Source of the DNA: Oryzomicrobium terrae | Lineage (GTDB): Bacteria > Pseudomonadota > Gammaproteobacteria > Burkholderiales > Rhodocyclaceae | DNA: 64,000 nt | Direction of reading: 5' to 3' | Assembly: GCF_008274805.1 (NCBI RefSeq) | Contig: NZ_CP022579.1 | Location: forward strand, 248,001 to 312,000 | In this document: piece after piece, positions 1 through 9,207 of the stretch | Numbering within the stretch: the stretch's first letter is position 1 | Layout: every line of letters begins with the position of its first letter | Notes under the pieces: model-generated | The model's database searches: none | The model's input: only the letters and a program-made list of their open reading frames with translations | What the model was told of the DNA's origin: nothing | Position numbers and translations under genes: made by a program

Positions 1-900
<900 letters not shown>

Positions 901-1194
901 GTCTCCTCGTTGGGGCCCCCTTCCGGCACGCTGCCGTTATGGCGGGGGAAAGAAGAAAAAGGGCTCGATTATCCTCTTCCCCTTCCTGGCTGCAAAGTCC
1001 GGGCCCCGTCGGGGGCCGCCGGCATGGCCTGTGGCGGGCAATTCTGCATATTTTGATTATCGTCATGCTGCGGCTACACTTCGCCGTTCAAAATCCGCCT
1101 ATCACCCCTGCGCCAGTGGGGAAATGCCGCGACAGCGCGCCTGCCCACTCCGCCGACCCCATTCGTCCTGCCTCCGCTTTTGCCTGTTCACTCC
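901..1194. other. Divergent intergenic region between maeB and ccmA
   Basis: 294 bp without a convincing gene. It should hold the maeB promoter (minus) and the ccm promoter (plus). An FNR-like box followed by a weak -10 is described separately at 1053-1094. I see no RNA gene or terminator here. Confidence 0.6.
1053..1094 (+). promoter_or_regulatory. Candidate FNR/ANR-type promoter of the ccm operon
   Basis: TTGAT-TATC-GTCAT at 1053-1066 matches the FNR consensus TTGAT-N4-ATCAA at 8 of 10 defined bases. CAAAAT at 1089-1094 is a 4/6 match to a -10 box. A start about 7 bp after that hexamer (near 1101) puts the box centre (1059.5) at -41.5, the class II activator position. The same geometry is found before napF. 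The match is only moderate and the -10 is weak, so this is a prediction. Confidence 0.4.
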
Positions 1195-1824
1195 ATGCTC
1201 GAAGCCACCAACCTTGAATGCGTCCGCGGCGACCGCCGCCTGTTCGCCGGGGTCGGCTTTCGGCTCGATGCCGGGGAGTTGCTGCACGTCTCGGGGCACA
1301 ACGGGGCGGGCAAGACCACCCTGCTGCGCACCCTGGTCGGCCTGACCCATGCCGTGGCGGGCGAAATCCGCTGGCAAGGCCAGCCGGTGGGCAAGCTCGG
1401 CGAGGATTACCGGGCCCAGCTGTGCTACCTGGGGCACGGCAACGGCATCAAGGAAGAGCTGACGCCCCTCGAAAACCTGTCCTTGTCCGCCCGGGTGGCC
1501 GCACTGGCCCACGACGAGGAGCGGGACTTCCAGGCCCTGGCCGAGGTCGGCCTGGCCAGTCGCGCCGATCTGCCCTGCCGGGTTCTCTCCCAAGGCCAGA
1601 AGCGCCGTGTCGCCCTGGCCCGGCTGATCCGCGATCAACGGCCGCTGTGGGTGCTCGACGAACCCTTCGTCGCCCTCGATGTGAAGGCCGTGTCCTGGCT
1701 GGCCGGGCGCATCGGCGCCCATGTGGCCGGTGGCGGGCTGGCGGTGATGACCACCCACCAACCGGTCAGCGTGCCCGGCGCCACGGTGCGCGAATTGTGG
1801 CTGGGGGAGCGCGGCGATGTTTGA
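1195..1824 (+). CDS. ccmA: Heme exporter ATP-binding subunit CcmA
   Basis: ATPase of the CcmABCD complex, which releases holo-CcmE from CcmC during System I cytochrome c maturation on the inner membrane. The 209-residue protein shows Walker A (GHNGAGKTTLL), an ABC signature written LSQGQKRRVALARL, Walker B (LWVLDEPF), and the H-loop His in TTHQP. The length is typical. A TTG five codons upstream (1180) is in frame, but the ATG at 1195 gives the normal CcmA N-terminus (MLEATNLEC) and is preferred. It is the first gene of ccmABCDEFGHI, and its 3' end overlaps ccmB by 8 bp, implying translational coupling. Confidence 0.95.
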   Translation: MLEATNLECVRGDRRLFAGVGFRLDAGELLHVSGHNGAGKTTLLRTLVGLTHAVAGEIRWQGQPVGKLGEDYRAQLCYLGHGNGIKEELTPLENLSLSARVAALAHDEERDFQALAEVGLASRADLPCRVLSQGQKRRVALARLIRDQRPLWVLDEPFVALDVKAVSWLAGRIGAHVAGGGLAVMTTHQPVSVPGATVRELWLGERGDV

Positions 1825-2485
1825 GGTGGTGCTGGCGGTGGTGCGCCGCGACCTCAAGCTGGCCTGGCGTCGCCAGGCCGACATCGGCGCCGCCCTGTTC
1901 TTCTTCGTCATCGTCGCCAGCCTCTTCCCCCTGGGGGTCGGGCCGGAACCGGACCTGCTGCGTAAGCTTTCCCCCGGCGTGCTGTGGGTCGGCGCCCTGC
2001 TGTCCACCCTGCTCACCCTGCCGCGCCTGTTCGCCGACGACTTCCGCGACGGCAGCCTGGAGCAGCTGATGCTCGCCCCCCAGCCCCTCGGGCTGGTGGT
2101 GCTCGGCAAGGTGATCGCCCACTGGCTGGTGGCCGGCCTGCCCCTGGCCCTGGTGGCTCCGGTGCTCGGCTTGCAGTTCGACCTGCCCGGCGACGCCCTG
2201 GCGGTGCTCACCCTGTCGATCGCCCTCGGCACCCCAGCCCTGTCCGGCATCGGCGCCATCGGCGCCGCCCTGACCCTGGGGTTGCGCGGTGGTGCCGTGC
2301 TGCTGTCGCTTTTAATCCTGCCCCTCTACGTGCCGGTGCTGATCTTCGGCGCCGGGGCGGTGGATGCCACCCTTACCGGCCTGGGTCCCGAGGCCCATCT
2401 GTCGCTGCTGGCGGCGCTGACCGTGGCCGGCCTGTGTTTCGCTCCCTTCGCCGCGGCGGCGGGGCTGCGGATCGCGGTAGACTGA
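1817..2485 (+). CDS. ccmB: Heme exporter membrane subunit CcmB
   Basis: Integral membrane partner of CcmA in the cytochrome c maturation ABC complex. The 222-residue protein has about six hydrophobic spans, starting with one near residues 22-42. It keeps the conserved early region with FFFVIVASLFPLGVGPEP and the following LSPGVLWVGALLSTLL stretch. Its start overlaps the end of ccmA by 8 bp. The next gene, ccmC, follows after 63 bp. Confidence 0.95.
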   Translation: MFEVVLAVVRRDLKLAWRRQADIGAALFFFVIVASLFPLGVGPEPDLLRKLSPGVLWVGALLSTLLTLPRLFADDFRDGSLEQLMLAPQPLGLVVLGKVIAHWLVAGLPLALVAPVLGLQFDLPGDALAVLTLSIALGTPALSGIGAIGAALTLGLRGGAVLLSLLILPLYVPVLIFGAGAVDATLTGLGPEAHLSLLAALTVAGLCFAPFAAAAGLRIAVD

Positions 2486-2548
2486 CGGGCCGCCCCATGT
2501 CCGCGCCGCTGGCCAACCTTCTTTTTTGGATTTTGTAACGGGCTGCCC

Positions 2549-3289
2549 ATGAGCAACCTCAACCTCTTTCACTACGCCTCCCCGGCCACCTTCTACCCCC
2601 TGGCGGGGCGCCTGCAGCCCGTGTTCATCGCCCTGGCCGTGCTGTTCGCGGCCGCCGGGCTGTGGCTTGGCCTGTTTGTCGCCCCCACCGACTTCCAGCA
2701 GGGCGAGGGCTACCGCATCATTTTCGTGCACGTGCCGGCCTCGTGGATGAGTATGTTCATCTACTGTGTGATGGCCTTCTGGGGGGCCATGAACCTGGTC
2801 TTCAACACCCGCCTGTCGGGCATGCTGGCCCAGGCCCTGGCGCCCACCGGCGCCCTGTTCGCCTTCCTGTCATTGTGGACCGGCGCCCTGTGGGGCAAGC
2901 CGATGTGGGGCACCTGGTGGGTGTGGGATGCCCGCCTCACCTCGGAGCTGATCCTGTTCTTCCTCTACGTCGGCTACATGGCCCTGGTCGCCTCCATCGA
3001 CGACCCGCGCCGCGCCGACAAGGCCGGTGCGGTGCTGCTGCTGGTGGGCGTGGTGAACATCCCGATCATCTATTTCTCGGTGCAGTGGTGGAACACCCTG
3101 CACCAGGGGGCCTCGGTGTCCCTGACCAAGGCGCCGTCGATGGCCCGTACCATGCTCTGGGGCATGCTGATGATGGCCCTGTCGTTCTGGATGTACACCA
3201 TCGCTGTGGCCTTCGCCCGGGTACGAGCGATCATCCTGGAGCGGGAACGCCATACCGACTGGGTCAAGAGCCTGCTCCGCCAGGCTTGA
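2549..3289 (+). CDS. ccmC: Heme handling protein CcmC
   Basis: Membrane protein of the HHP family that presents heme to CcmE. The 246-residue product has six predicted transmembrane spans and the periplasmic tryptophan-rich WWD motif ([12 protein letters not shown], residues about 120-131). Two likely axial heme ligands flank it: His61 in HVPASW, and a second His in the segment [12 protein letters not shown]. The ATG at 2549 gives the usual N-terminus. It lies between ccmB and ccmD. Confidence 0.95.
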   Translation: MSNLNLFHYASPATFYPLAGRLQPVFIALAVLFAAAGLWLGLFVAPTDFQQGEGYRIIFVHVPASWMSMFIYCVMAFWGAMNLVFNTRLSGMLAQALAPTGALFAFLSLWTGALWGKPMWGTWWVWDARLTSELILFFLYVGYMALVASIDDPRRADKAGAVLLLVGVVNIPIIYFSVQWWNTLHQGASVSLTKAPSMARTMLWGMLMMALSFWMYTIAVAFARVRAIILERERHTDWVKSLLRQA

Positions 3290-3315
3290 TGGACAAGGAT
3301 TAAAGGATCTCGCGC

Positions 3316-3516
3316 ATGCACTGGAACAGCGCCAGCGAATTTTTTGCCATGGGCGGTTACGCCTTTTACGTCTGGGGTTCCCTCGGGGTGACCGCCCTGG
3401 CCCTGTTGTTGGAACCGATCCTGGTCGCCCGCCGTCGACACAATGTGGTGACCCGTCTGCAGCGCGAGTTGCGCGCCGAAGAATTGGAAGCCACCGCCGC
3501 AAGGAAGTCCGCATGA
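3316..3516 (+). CDS. ccmD: Heme exporter protein CcmD
   Basis: Small single-span membrane protein that stabilises the CcmC-CcmE heme complex. Its 66 residues contain one hydrophobic segment (about residues 15-37), preceded by the conserved [14 protein letters not shown] stretch and followed by a basic, then charged cytoplasmic tail. It is slightly longer than some homologues because of the C-terminal tail. Its stop overlaps the ccmE start in an ATGA junction at 3513-3516. Confidence 0.9.
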   Translation: MHWNSASEFFAMGGYAFYVWGSLGVTALALLLEPILVARRRHNVVTRLQRELRAEELEATAARKSA

Positions 3517-4013
3517 AGTCCCGTCACAAACGTCTCGCCCTGATCGTCGGCGGTCTGGCCGCCCTCGGCGTCGCCGCCACCCTGGTGCTCAACGCCTTCA
3601 ACAGCAACCTGGTGTTCTTCTTCTCGCCCACCGACGTGGCCGCCGGCAAGGCGCCGGTAGGCAAGACCTTCCGCATTGGTGGCATGGTCGAGCAGGGCTC
3701 GGTGCAGCGCGAAGCCGACGGCGTCACCGTGCGCTTTATCGTCACCGATACCGAGAAGACCCTGCCGGTGGCCTACAAGGGCATCCTTCCCGACCTGTTC
3801 CAGGAGGGCAAGGGCGTGGTCGCCCAGGGCAAGCTCGAAGGCGACCGCTTCGTCGCCTCCGAAGTGCTGGCCAAGCACGACGAAAACTACATGCCGCCGG
3901 AAGCCGCCAAGGCGGTGTCCGACGCCCACGCCCGGGCCGCCGCCAACAAGGGCGCCGACTCCGGCGCGGCGCCGTTACCGACTGGTACGCCGGCGACGGC
4001 CGCGGCCAAGTAA
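3513..4013 (+). CDS. ccmE: Periplasmic heme chaperone CcmE
   Basis: Binds heme covalently and carries it from CcmC to the CcmFH ligation complex. The 166-residue protein has an N-terminal membrane anchor (about residues 8-27), an OB-fold domain, and the heme attachment motif [10 protein letters not shown] with His122 and Tyr126. The C-terminus is a flexible Ala/Pro-rich tail typical of the family. It overlaps ccmD by 4 bp. An 86-bp gap with a GC-rich hairpin separates it from ccmF. Confidence 0.95.
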   Translation: MKSRHKRLALIVGGLAALGVAATLVLNAFNSNLVFFFSPTDVAAGKAPVGKTFRIGGMVEQGSVQREADGVTVRFIVTDTEKTLPVAYKGILPDLFQEGKGVVAQGKLEGDRFVASEVLAKHDENYMPPEAAKAVSDAHARAAANKGADSGAAPLPTGTPATAAAK

Positions 4014-4057
4014 TCTCCTGCCGTCTTCGCCTTTCGTTCCGCCGCCTTTGCCCTGTT

Positions 4058-4086
4058 GCTGCCGGTAACGCCGGCAGCGGTTCTTT
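4058..4086 (+). terminator. GC-rich hairpin between ccmE and ccmF
   Basis: GCTGCCGG at 4058-4065 pairs with CCGGCAGC at 4071-4078 around a 5-nt loop, followed by GGTTCTTT. The stem is strong but the U tract is poor. It may be a partial terminator or an mRNA-stabilising stem that sets expression of ccmFGHI relative to ccmABCDE. Only the inverted repeat itself is observed. Confidence 0.4.
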
Positions 4087-4099
4087 CGGACTGCGCCCC

Positions 4100-6094
4100 A
4101 TGATTCCCGAAATCGGCCACTTCGCCCTCATCCTCGCCGCCCTGGTGGCCTTCATCCAAGGGGTGCTGCCCCTGGTCGGCGCCCAGCGCGGCAATCTGTC
4201 GTGGATTGCCCTGGCCCGGCCGGCGGCCCAGACCCAGGCTCTGCTGCTGATCGTCGCCTTCGGCTGCCTGACCGCCGCTTTCCTGCAGAACGATTTCTCG
4301 GTGCTCTACGTCGCCCAGCACGGCAACTCCCTGCTGCCGGCCCAGTACAAGGTGGCGGCGGTGTGGGGCGGCCACGAAGGCTCCCTGCTGCTGTGGGTGC
4401 TGCTGCTCTCCCTGTGGGCCCTGGCGGTCTCGGTGTTCTCCCGCCAGCTGCCGGACGCCATGGTCGCCCGGGTGCTGGCGGTGCTCGGTCTGGTGGCCCT
4501 GGGCCTGTTGCTGTTCATCCTGTTTACCTCCAATCCCTTCGAGCGCCTGCTACCCGGCGCCGAGGAAGGCCGCGACTTGAACCCGCTGCTGCAGGACCCG
4601 GGCCTGGTCTTCCACCCGCCCATGTTGTACATGGGCTACGTCGGCTTCTCGGTGGCCTTCGCCTTCGCCATCGCCGCCCTCATCTCCGGCCAACTCGACG
4701 CCGCCTGGGCGCGCTGGTCGCGGCCGTGGACCACCGCAGCGTGGATCTTCCTCACCCTGGGCATCGCCCTGGGCTCCTGGTGGGCTTATTACGAGCTGGG
4801 CTGGGGCGGCTGGTGGTTCTGGGATCCGGTGGAAAACGCCTCCTTCATGCCCTGGCTGGTCGGCACCGCCCTGATCCACTCCCTGGCGGTGACCGAGAAG
4901 CGCGGCAGCTTCAAGAACTGGACGGTGATCCTGGCCATCGCCGCCTTCTCCCTGTCCCTGCTCGGCACTTTCCTGGTCCGCTCCGGGGTGCTGACCTCGG
5001 TGCATGCCTTCGCCACCGATCCCAAGCGCGGCATCTTCATCCTCTTCCTGCTCGCGCTGGTGGTGGGCACCTCCCTGGCCCTGTTCGCCTGGCGGGCACC
5101 CAAGGTCGGCCTGGGCGGCCGCTTCGCCCTGGTCTCCCGGGAATCCCTGCTGCTCACCAACAACGTGCTGCTGGTGGTGGCCTGCGCCACCGTGCTGCTC
5201 GGCACCCTCTACCCCCTGGCCATCGACGCTCTGGGCGCCGGCAAGTTGTCGGTGGGTCCCCCGTACTTCAACGCCGTGTTCGTGCCCCTGATGGTGCCGG
5301 TGGTGTTCCTGATGGGAGTCGCGCCCTTCGCCCGCTGGAAGCAGGCCGGCCTCAAGGAACTGGCCCGTCTGCTGCGCTGGGCCTTTGCCGCGGCGGTGGT
5401 GGCCGGGGTGGCGCTGCCCTTCCTCTACGGCAAGTTCACTCCCTTGATCGGCCTGGGCCTGCTGCTGGCGGTGTGGGTGGTGATCACCGCACTCATGAAC
5501 ATTGTCGAGCGGGTTCAGGCGACCCGGGCCGGCCAACCCTTCGTTGCGGCCCTGCGTAAGCAGCCCCGCGCGTTCATGGGCATGCATCTGGCCCATATCG
5601 GCGTGGCGGCGTTCATCGTCGGCGTGACCATGGTCAAGGGCTTCGAGACCGAGCGCGACGTGAAGATGGAACCGGGCGACACGGTGTCCGTGGGCGGCTA
5701 TGACTTCCGCTTCATCGGCGTGCGTGAGGAAAAGGGGCCCAACTACGTGGCCCTGGCCGGCGATGTGGAACTGTCCCGGGACGGCAAGGTGCTGCGCCAC
5801 CTCAACCCGCAGAAGCGTAACTACTTCTCTTCGGCCATGCCCATGACCGAGGCCGCCATCGACACCGGCTTCACCCGGGACGTGTACGTCTCCCTGGGCG
5901 AGCCCATCGACAAGAACCAGCCCGAGGGCGCCTGGGCGGTGCGGGTCTATCACAAGCCCTTCGTGGACTGGATCTGGTGGGGCTGCCTGATGATGGCCGC
6001 CGGCGGCCTGCTGGCAGCGTCCGACCGCCGCTACCGGGTGCGCGCCAAGCGCGGTGCCGAGCATGCGGACGGCACCGTGGCCCAGCACGCCTGA
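4100..6094 (+). CDS. ccmF: Cytochrome c heme lyase core subunit CcmF
   Basis: Multi-pass membrane protein of the heme ligation complex. It takes heme from CcmE and attaches it to CxxCH motifs of apocytochromes. The 664-residue product has the expected length and about 14-15 hydrophobic spans. The WWD motif (WGGWWFWDPVENASFMPWL) is intact, and conserved His residues are present in segments such as VYVAQHGN-like LYVAQHGNS and LIHSLAVTEKRG. A large periplasmic domain precedes the last span. It lies 86 bp after ccmE and just upstream of the thioredoxin-like ccmG. Confidence 0.96.
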   Translation: MIPEIGHFALILAALVAFIQGVLPLVGAQRGNLSWIALARPAAQTQALLLIVAFGCLTAAFLQNDFSVLYVAQHGNSLLPAQYKVAAVWGGHEGSLLLWVLLLSLWALAVSVFSRQLPDAMVARVLAVLGLVALGLLLFILFTSNPFERLLPGAEEGRDLNPLLQDPGLVFHPPMLYMGYVGFSVAFAFAIAALISGQLDAAWARWSRPWTTAAWIFLTLGIALGSWWAYYELGWGGWWFWDPVENASFMPWLVGTALIHSLAVTEKRGSFKNWTVILAIAAFSLSLLGTFLVRSGVLTSVHAFATDPKRGIFILFLLALVVGTSLALFAWRAPKVGLGGRFALVSRESLLLTNNVLLVVACATVLLGTLYPLAIDALGAGKLSVGPPYFNAVFVPLMVPVVFLMGVAPFARWKQAGLKELARLLRWAFAAAVVAGVALPFLYGKFTPLIGLGLLLAVWVVITALMNIVERVQATRAGQPFVAALRKQPRAFMGMHLAHIGVAAFIVGVTMVKGFETERDVKMEPGDTVSVGGYDFRFIGVREEKGPNYVALAGDVELSRDGKVLRHLNPQKRNYFSSAMPMTEAAIDTGFTRDVYVSLGEPIDKNQPEGAWAVRVYHKPFVDWIWWGCLMMAAGGLLAASDRRYRVRAKRGAEHADGTVAQHA

Positions 6095-6146
6095 GCCAGT
6101 CGACGGGTTACCGTTTTCCTACGTTGCGACCATCTTTCACGTCACC

Positions 6147-6716
6147 ATGAACAAATTTCTCTGGCCCCTCGTCGGTTTTCTCGTCCTGATCGGCTTCCTC
6201 GCCGCCGGGCTGGTGATCAAGGGCAACCGGGGCGAGGGCGGCGGGCAGGAAATCCTGCCCTCCCAGTTCCTCAACAAGCCCGCCCCGGCCTTCGTCCTGC
6301 CCCTGCTGCACGAACCGGGCAAGACCTTCACCCCGGCCGACATGAAGGGCAAGGTCTGGCTGGCCAACTTCTGGGGTAGCTGGTGCCCGGCCTGCAAGGA
6401 CGAGCATCCGGTGCTGGTGGAATTCGCCAAGCAGGGCGTGGTGCCCATCGTCGGCGTCGATTTCACCCTGGAGAAGGGCGCCGAGGAGACCGAACGCGAG
6501 CGCGCCAAAATCTGGCTGGAAAAACTCGGCAATCCATACGCGGTGACGGTGTTCGACGGCCGCGGCAAGGTCTCGATCGACTACGGCGTGTATGGCGCAC
6601 CGGAGACCTTCCTGATCGACAAGGAAGGGGTGATCCGCCTCAAGCACGTCGGCCCGGTGACGCCGGAAGTGATCGCCACCAAGCTGATGCCGGCCATTCG
6701 GGAGCTGTCCAAGTGA
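6147..6716 (+). CDS. ccmG: Thiol:disulfide interchange protein CcmG (DsbE)
   Basis: Membrane-anchored thioredoxin-like reductase that keeps apocytochrome heme-binding cysteines reduced. The 189-residue protein has an N-terminal anchor (about residues 5-23) and the active site WGSWCPACKDE with Cys80 and Cys83. The cis-Pro loop is seen in YGAPETFLID. An in-frame upstream start at 6054 would run into ccmF, so the ATG at 6147, which directly precedes the membrane anchor, is chosen. Its TGA overlaps the GTG start of ccmH. Confidence 0.94.
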   Translation: MNKFLWPLVGFLVLIGFLAAGLVIKGNRGEGGGQEILPSQFLNKPAPAFVLPLLHEPGKTFTPADMKGKVWLANFWGSWCPACKDEHPVLVEFAKQGVVPIVGVDFTLEKGAEETERERAKIWLEKLGNPYAVTVFDGRGKVSIDYGVYGAPETFLIDKEGVIRLKHVGPVTPEVIATKLMPAIRELSK

Positions 6717-7237
6717 TCCCGCGAAACCTGCGCCTGACCGCCCTGCTGCGCGCCGGCTGCCTGGCTGCCGCCCTGCTTGCTCCTTTGGCCGGTCAGGCCA
6801 AGGAGGCCGCCCCCCTGGCCGACGATCCGGTGGTGGAGCAGCGCATGATCGCCATTTCCGAGGATCTGCGCTGCCTGGTCTGCCAGAACGAATCCCTGGC
6901 TGGCTCCCACGCCGAACTGGCCGAAGCCCTGCGCGACGAGATCCGCGTGCAGATCCGCGCCGGCAAGTCGGACAAGGAGATTTCCGACTACCTGGTGGAG
7001 CGCTACGGCGACTTCGTCCTCTACCGGCCGCCCCTCAAGGCCGCCACCCTGCTGCTCTGGTTCGGTCCGGTGGCCCTCGCCCTGGTGGGCCTGGGCGCCC
7101 TGGTGCGCATCCTGCGTCGGCGCAGCCGTGAAGTGCCCGCCGCTACCCTGTCCGCCGCCGAGGCCGACCAGGCCGATGCCCTGCTCGCCAGCCTCGAGCG
7201 CCAACCGCAAGATTCTTCCGACAAGCGTTCCTCATGA
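6713..7237 (+). CDS. ccmH: Cytochrome c-type biogenesis protein CcmH
   Basis: Thiol oxidoreductase that hands reduced apocytochrome c to the ligation complex. A GTG start at 6713 overlaps the ccmG stop (GTGA) and gives 174 residues: a signal/anchor sequence, the redox motif LRCLVCQNESLAGS (Cys54 and Cys57), and a C-terminal membrane span (about residues 103-125). This is the short form, lacking the fused TPR region of E. coli CcmH; that function is supplied by the separate ccmI next door. The stop overlaps ccmI by 4 bp. Confidence 0.93.
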   Translation: MIPRNLRLTALLRAGCLAAALLAPLAGQAKEAAPLADDPVVEQRMIAISEDLRCLVCQNESLAGSHAELAEALRDEIRVQIRAGKSDKEISDYLVERYGDFVLYRPPLKAATLLLWFGPVALALVGLGALVRILRRRSREVPAATLSAAEADQADALLASLERQPQDSSDKRSS

Positions 7238-8088
7238 CTGTTTTTGCCATTGTCGTGGCGCTGCTGATCGCCGCCGTCTGCGCCCGCCTTCTGCCCCCTC
7301 TGCTCAAGCCCGCCACGGTTTCCGGGGCCGACCGGCAGGCCGCCAACCTGGCGATTTTCCGCGACCAGTTGGCGGAATTGAGCCGCGACCGGGATGCCGG
7401 CCTGCTCACCGCCGCCGACTTTGCCAGCGCCGAGGCCGAATTGAAAAAGCGCCTGCTCGATGACGTCGTGGCTGCGGATGGTGCGGCCACCCAGCGCGCC
7501 ACCCCGGGCGCCCGGCGCACCGCCATCGCCTTGCTGTTGCTGGTACCGCTCCTCGGCGGGCTCGGCTACGCCCTGCTCGGCAATCCCCAGGCCCTCGACC
7601 CGGTAGCCCGGGAAGGTCGCCCCCAGGTGACTGCCGAACAGATCGAGGGGATGGTCAAGTCCCTTTCGGAAAAGCTCAAGGCCAACCCCGAGAACGCGGA
7701 AGGCTGGGTCATGCTGGCCCGTTCCTACAAGGTGCTGGGCCGTTACGAAGAAGCCGCCGGTGCCTTTGCCGAGGCGGCTAAACGGGTCGGCGACAACCCC
7801 GAACTGCTGGCCGACTGGGCCGAGGCCCTGGCGTTTGCCCAGAAGGGTTTCGCCGGCGAGCCGGCGAAGATCCTGGAGCGGGCCCTCAAGGCCGACCCCA
7901 AGTCGCCCAAGGTGCTGCTGCTGGCCGGTGCCGCCGCGGCATCCCAGGGGCAATTCGCCCGGGCTGCGGACTTGTGGAGTCAGGCCCTGCCCGCCACCGA
8001 ACCTGGTTCCGAGGAAGAGGCGACGATCAAGGCGGCCATCGAGAAGGCCCGCGCCCAGGCTGGAGCCAAGGGCGCTGCCAAGCCCTGA
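7234..8088 (+). CDS. ccmI: Apocytochrome c chaperone CcmI
   Basis: TPR protein that captures the C-terminus of apocytochromes for heme ligation. The 284-residue protein has two membrane spans (about 3-22 and 94-115) bracketing a cytoplasmic loop with FRDQLAELSRDRDAGLL, characteristic of CcmI. The C-terminal TPR domain carries repeats around EGWVMLARSYKVLGRYEEA and PKVLLLAGAAAASQGQF. It is the last gene of the ccm operon and is followed by an intrinsic terminator. Confidence 0.92.
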   Translation: MTVFAIVVALLIAAVCARLLPPLLKPATVSGADRQAANLAIFRDQLAELSRDRDAGLLTAADFASAEAELKKRLLDDVVAADGAATQRATPGARRTAIALLLLVPLLGGLGYALLGNPQALDPVAREGRPQVTAEQIEGMVKSLSEKLKANPENAEGWVMLARSYKVLGRYEEAAGAFAEAAKRVGDNPELLADWAEALAFAQKGFAGEPAKILERALKADPKSPKVLLLAGAAAASQGQFARAADLWSQALPATEPGSEEEATIKAAIEKARAQAGAKGAAKP

Positions 8089-8115
8089 TCCGACGGCGTT
8101 TTCCCGTTTCATCCC

Positions 8116-8143
8116 AACCGGCGCCAAGGCGCCGGTTTTTTTT
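8116..8143 (+). terminator. Rho-independent terminator of the ccm operon
   Basis: AACCGGCGCC (8116-8125), a 2-nt loop, then GGCGCCGGTT (8128-8137), running into a tract of T to 8143. The stem is perfect and the T run is clear. It sits 27 bp after the ccmI stop. Confidence 0.9.
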
Positions 8144-8222
8144 GCCCTGGCGTTATTGGCGTAACCCTGTCACGTTGGCGAAAAGCCAGGTAGATTGGCC
8201 TCCTTGGCGTTATGGGTATTTT

Positions 8223-8264
8223 TTGCCTGGAATCAAATTCCACACTGGCAACATTGACTATAGT
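8223..8264 (+). promoter_or_regulatory. Candidate FNR/ANR-activated promoter of the nap operon
   Basis: TTGCC-TGGA-ATCAA at 8223-8236 matches the FNR consensus in 8 of 10 bases, with a perfect right half. TATAGT at 8259-8264 is a 5/6 match to -10. A start near 8271 would place the box centre (8229.5) exactly at -41.5. The spacing is the same as that found before ccmA. Anaerobic activation of nap by FNR-type regulators is well known; the site itself is inferred. Confidence 0.5.
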
Positions 8265-8306
8265 GGCCTTCATGGATGGATCGCGGTCCGTCCCAGGATA
8301 TGACTC

Positions 8307-8888
8307 ATGACTCAACTCTCTCGACGCCACCTGTTGTTCGGCCGCTTCCGGCAAGCGGCGCAGGGTGGCGGGCCGTCGCCGTTGCGGCCGCCGTGGAGTC
8401 TGGCCTGGTCCGGTGATGACCGCGCCTTTACCCGCGCCTGTTCCCGTTGCGACGAGTGTCTCAAGGTCTGCCCCCCCGCCGTGCTGCGCCGTGGCGACGG
8501 CGGTTATCCGGAGATCGATTTTTCCCAGGCCGGCTGCAGCCTCTGCCGCGAATGTGCCAAGGTCTGTCCGTCCGGCGCCTTTGTCGCTGCAGCGGCCACA
8601 GGCGGCGATGCCCAGCCCTGGGATCTGCGCGTCGACTTCGGCAGCGCCTGCCTGCCGCGCAGCGGTGTCGAATGCCGCAGTTGCGGCGAGCACTGCGAGG
8701 CCGGGGCGATCCGCTTCCGCTTGCGCGCCGGTGGTCCTCCCCTGCCTGAGCTGGATGGGGATGCCTGCACCGGCTGCGGCGAATGCGTGGCGGTCTGCCC
8801 CGTGGGTGCGTTGGCGCCCCGGCGGCTTTCCTCTTTTTCAACGGCGGCGCCTGCCGCCGCCGGTTTGTCCCTGACGGAGGCTCCATGA
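8307..8888 (+). CDS. napF: Ferredoxin-type protein NapF
   Basis: Cytoplasmic iron-sulfur protein linked to maturation of the NapA catalytic subunit. The 193-residue protein carries cysteine groups CSRCDECLKVC (Cys45-55), CSLCRECAKVC (77-87) and CTGCGECVAVC (154-164). A looser cysteine group lies between them (about 115-130). The N-terminus contains SRRHLLFGRF, common in NapF. First gene of napFDAGHBC; its stop overlaps napD (ATGA). Confidence 0.92.
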   Translation: MTQLSRRHLLFGRFRQAAQGGGPSPLRPPWSLAWSGDDRAFTRACSRCDECLKVCPPAVLRRGDGGYPEIDFSQAGCSLCRECAKVCPSGAFVAAAATGGDAQPWDLRVDFGSACLPRSGVECRSCGEHCEAGAIRFRLRAGGPPLPELDGDACTGCGECVAVCPVGALAPRRLSSFSTAAPAAAGLSLTEAP

Positions 8889-9205
8889 ACCTTGCCAGCC
8901 TGGTCGTCCGCGCCCAGCCCGCCAAAATGGCGGTGTTGCGCGACGCCCTCCTCGCCATTCCCGGCACCGAGATCCACGCCGAGACCGAGGACGGGCGAAT
9001 GATCGTCACCCTGGAAGATACGCCGGAGCAGCCCGTTTCCGCGGCCCTGACCCGGGTCCAGCAGCTTGAGCCGGTGATCTGCGTCACCCTAGCCTACGAG
9101 CACACCGAAATCGAGGCGGCGTCTGCGGACGCCTCCCCCCTCTCCGCCGCCGCTCCTGCCAGCGGTGCCACCCCCGAATCCGCCCGCAAAATCCAGGAGG
9201 CTTGA
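8885..9205 (+). CDS. napD: NapA signal-peptide chaperone NapD
   Basis: Small cytoplasmic chaperone that binds the Tat signal peptide of NapA and holds it back until cofactors are inserted. The ATG at 8885 overlaps the napF stop. The 106-residue protein has the ferredoxin-like fold pattern of NapD (N-terminal [10 protein letters not shown], central [16 protein letters not shown]). It has an Ala/Ser/Pro-rich C-terminal tail of about 30 residues. A longer in-frame reading from 8783 would overlap napF and is not preferred. Confidence 0.9.
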   Translation: MNLASLVVRAQPAKMAVLRDALLAIPGTEIHAETEDGRMIVTLEDTPEQPVSAALTRVQQLEPVICVTLAYEHTEIEAASADASPLSAAAPASGATPESARKIQEA

Positions 9206-9207
9206 CC

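Noticed and set aside
8197-8240. Possible sigma-54 promoter upstream of napF
   Set aside because: GG and GC dinucleotides occur but with 8-9 bp between them instead of 10, and an FNR-type layout fits better.
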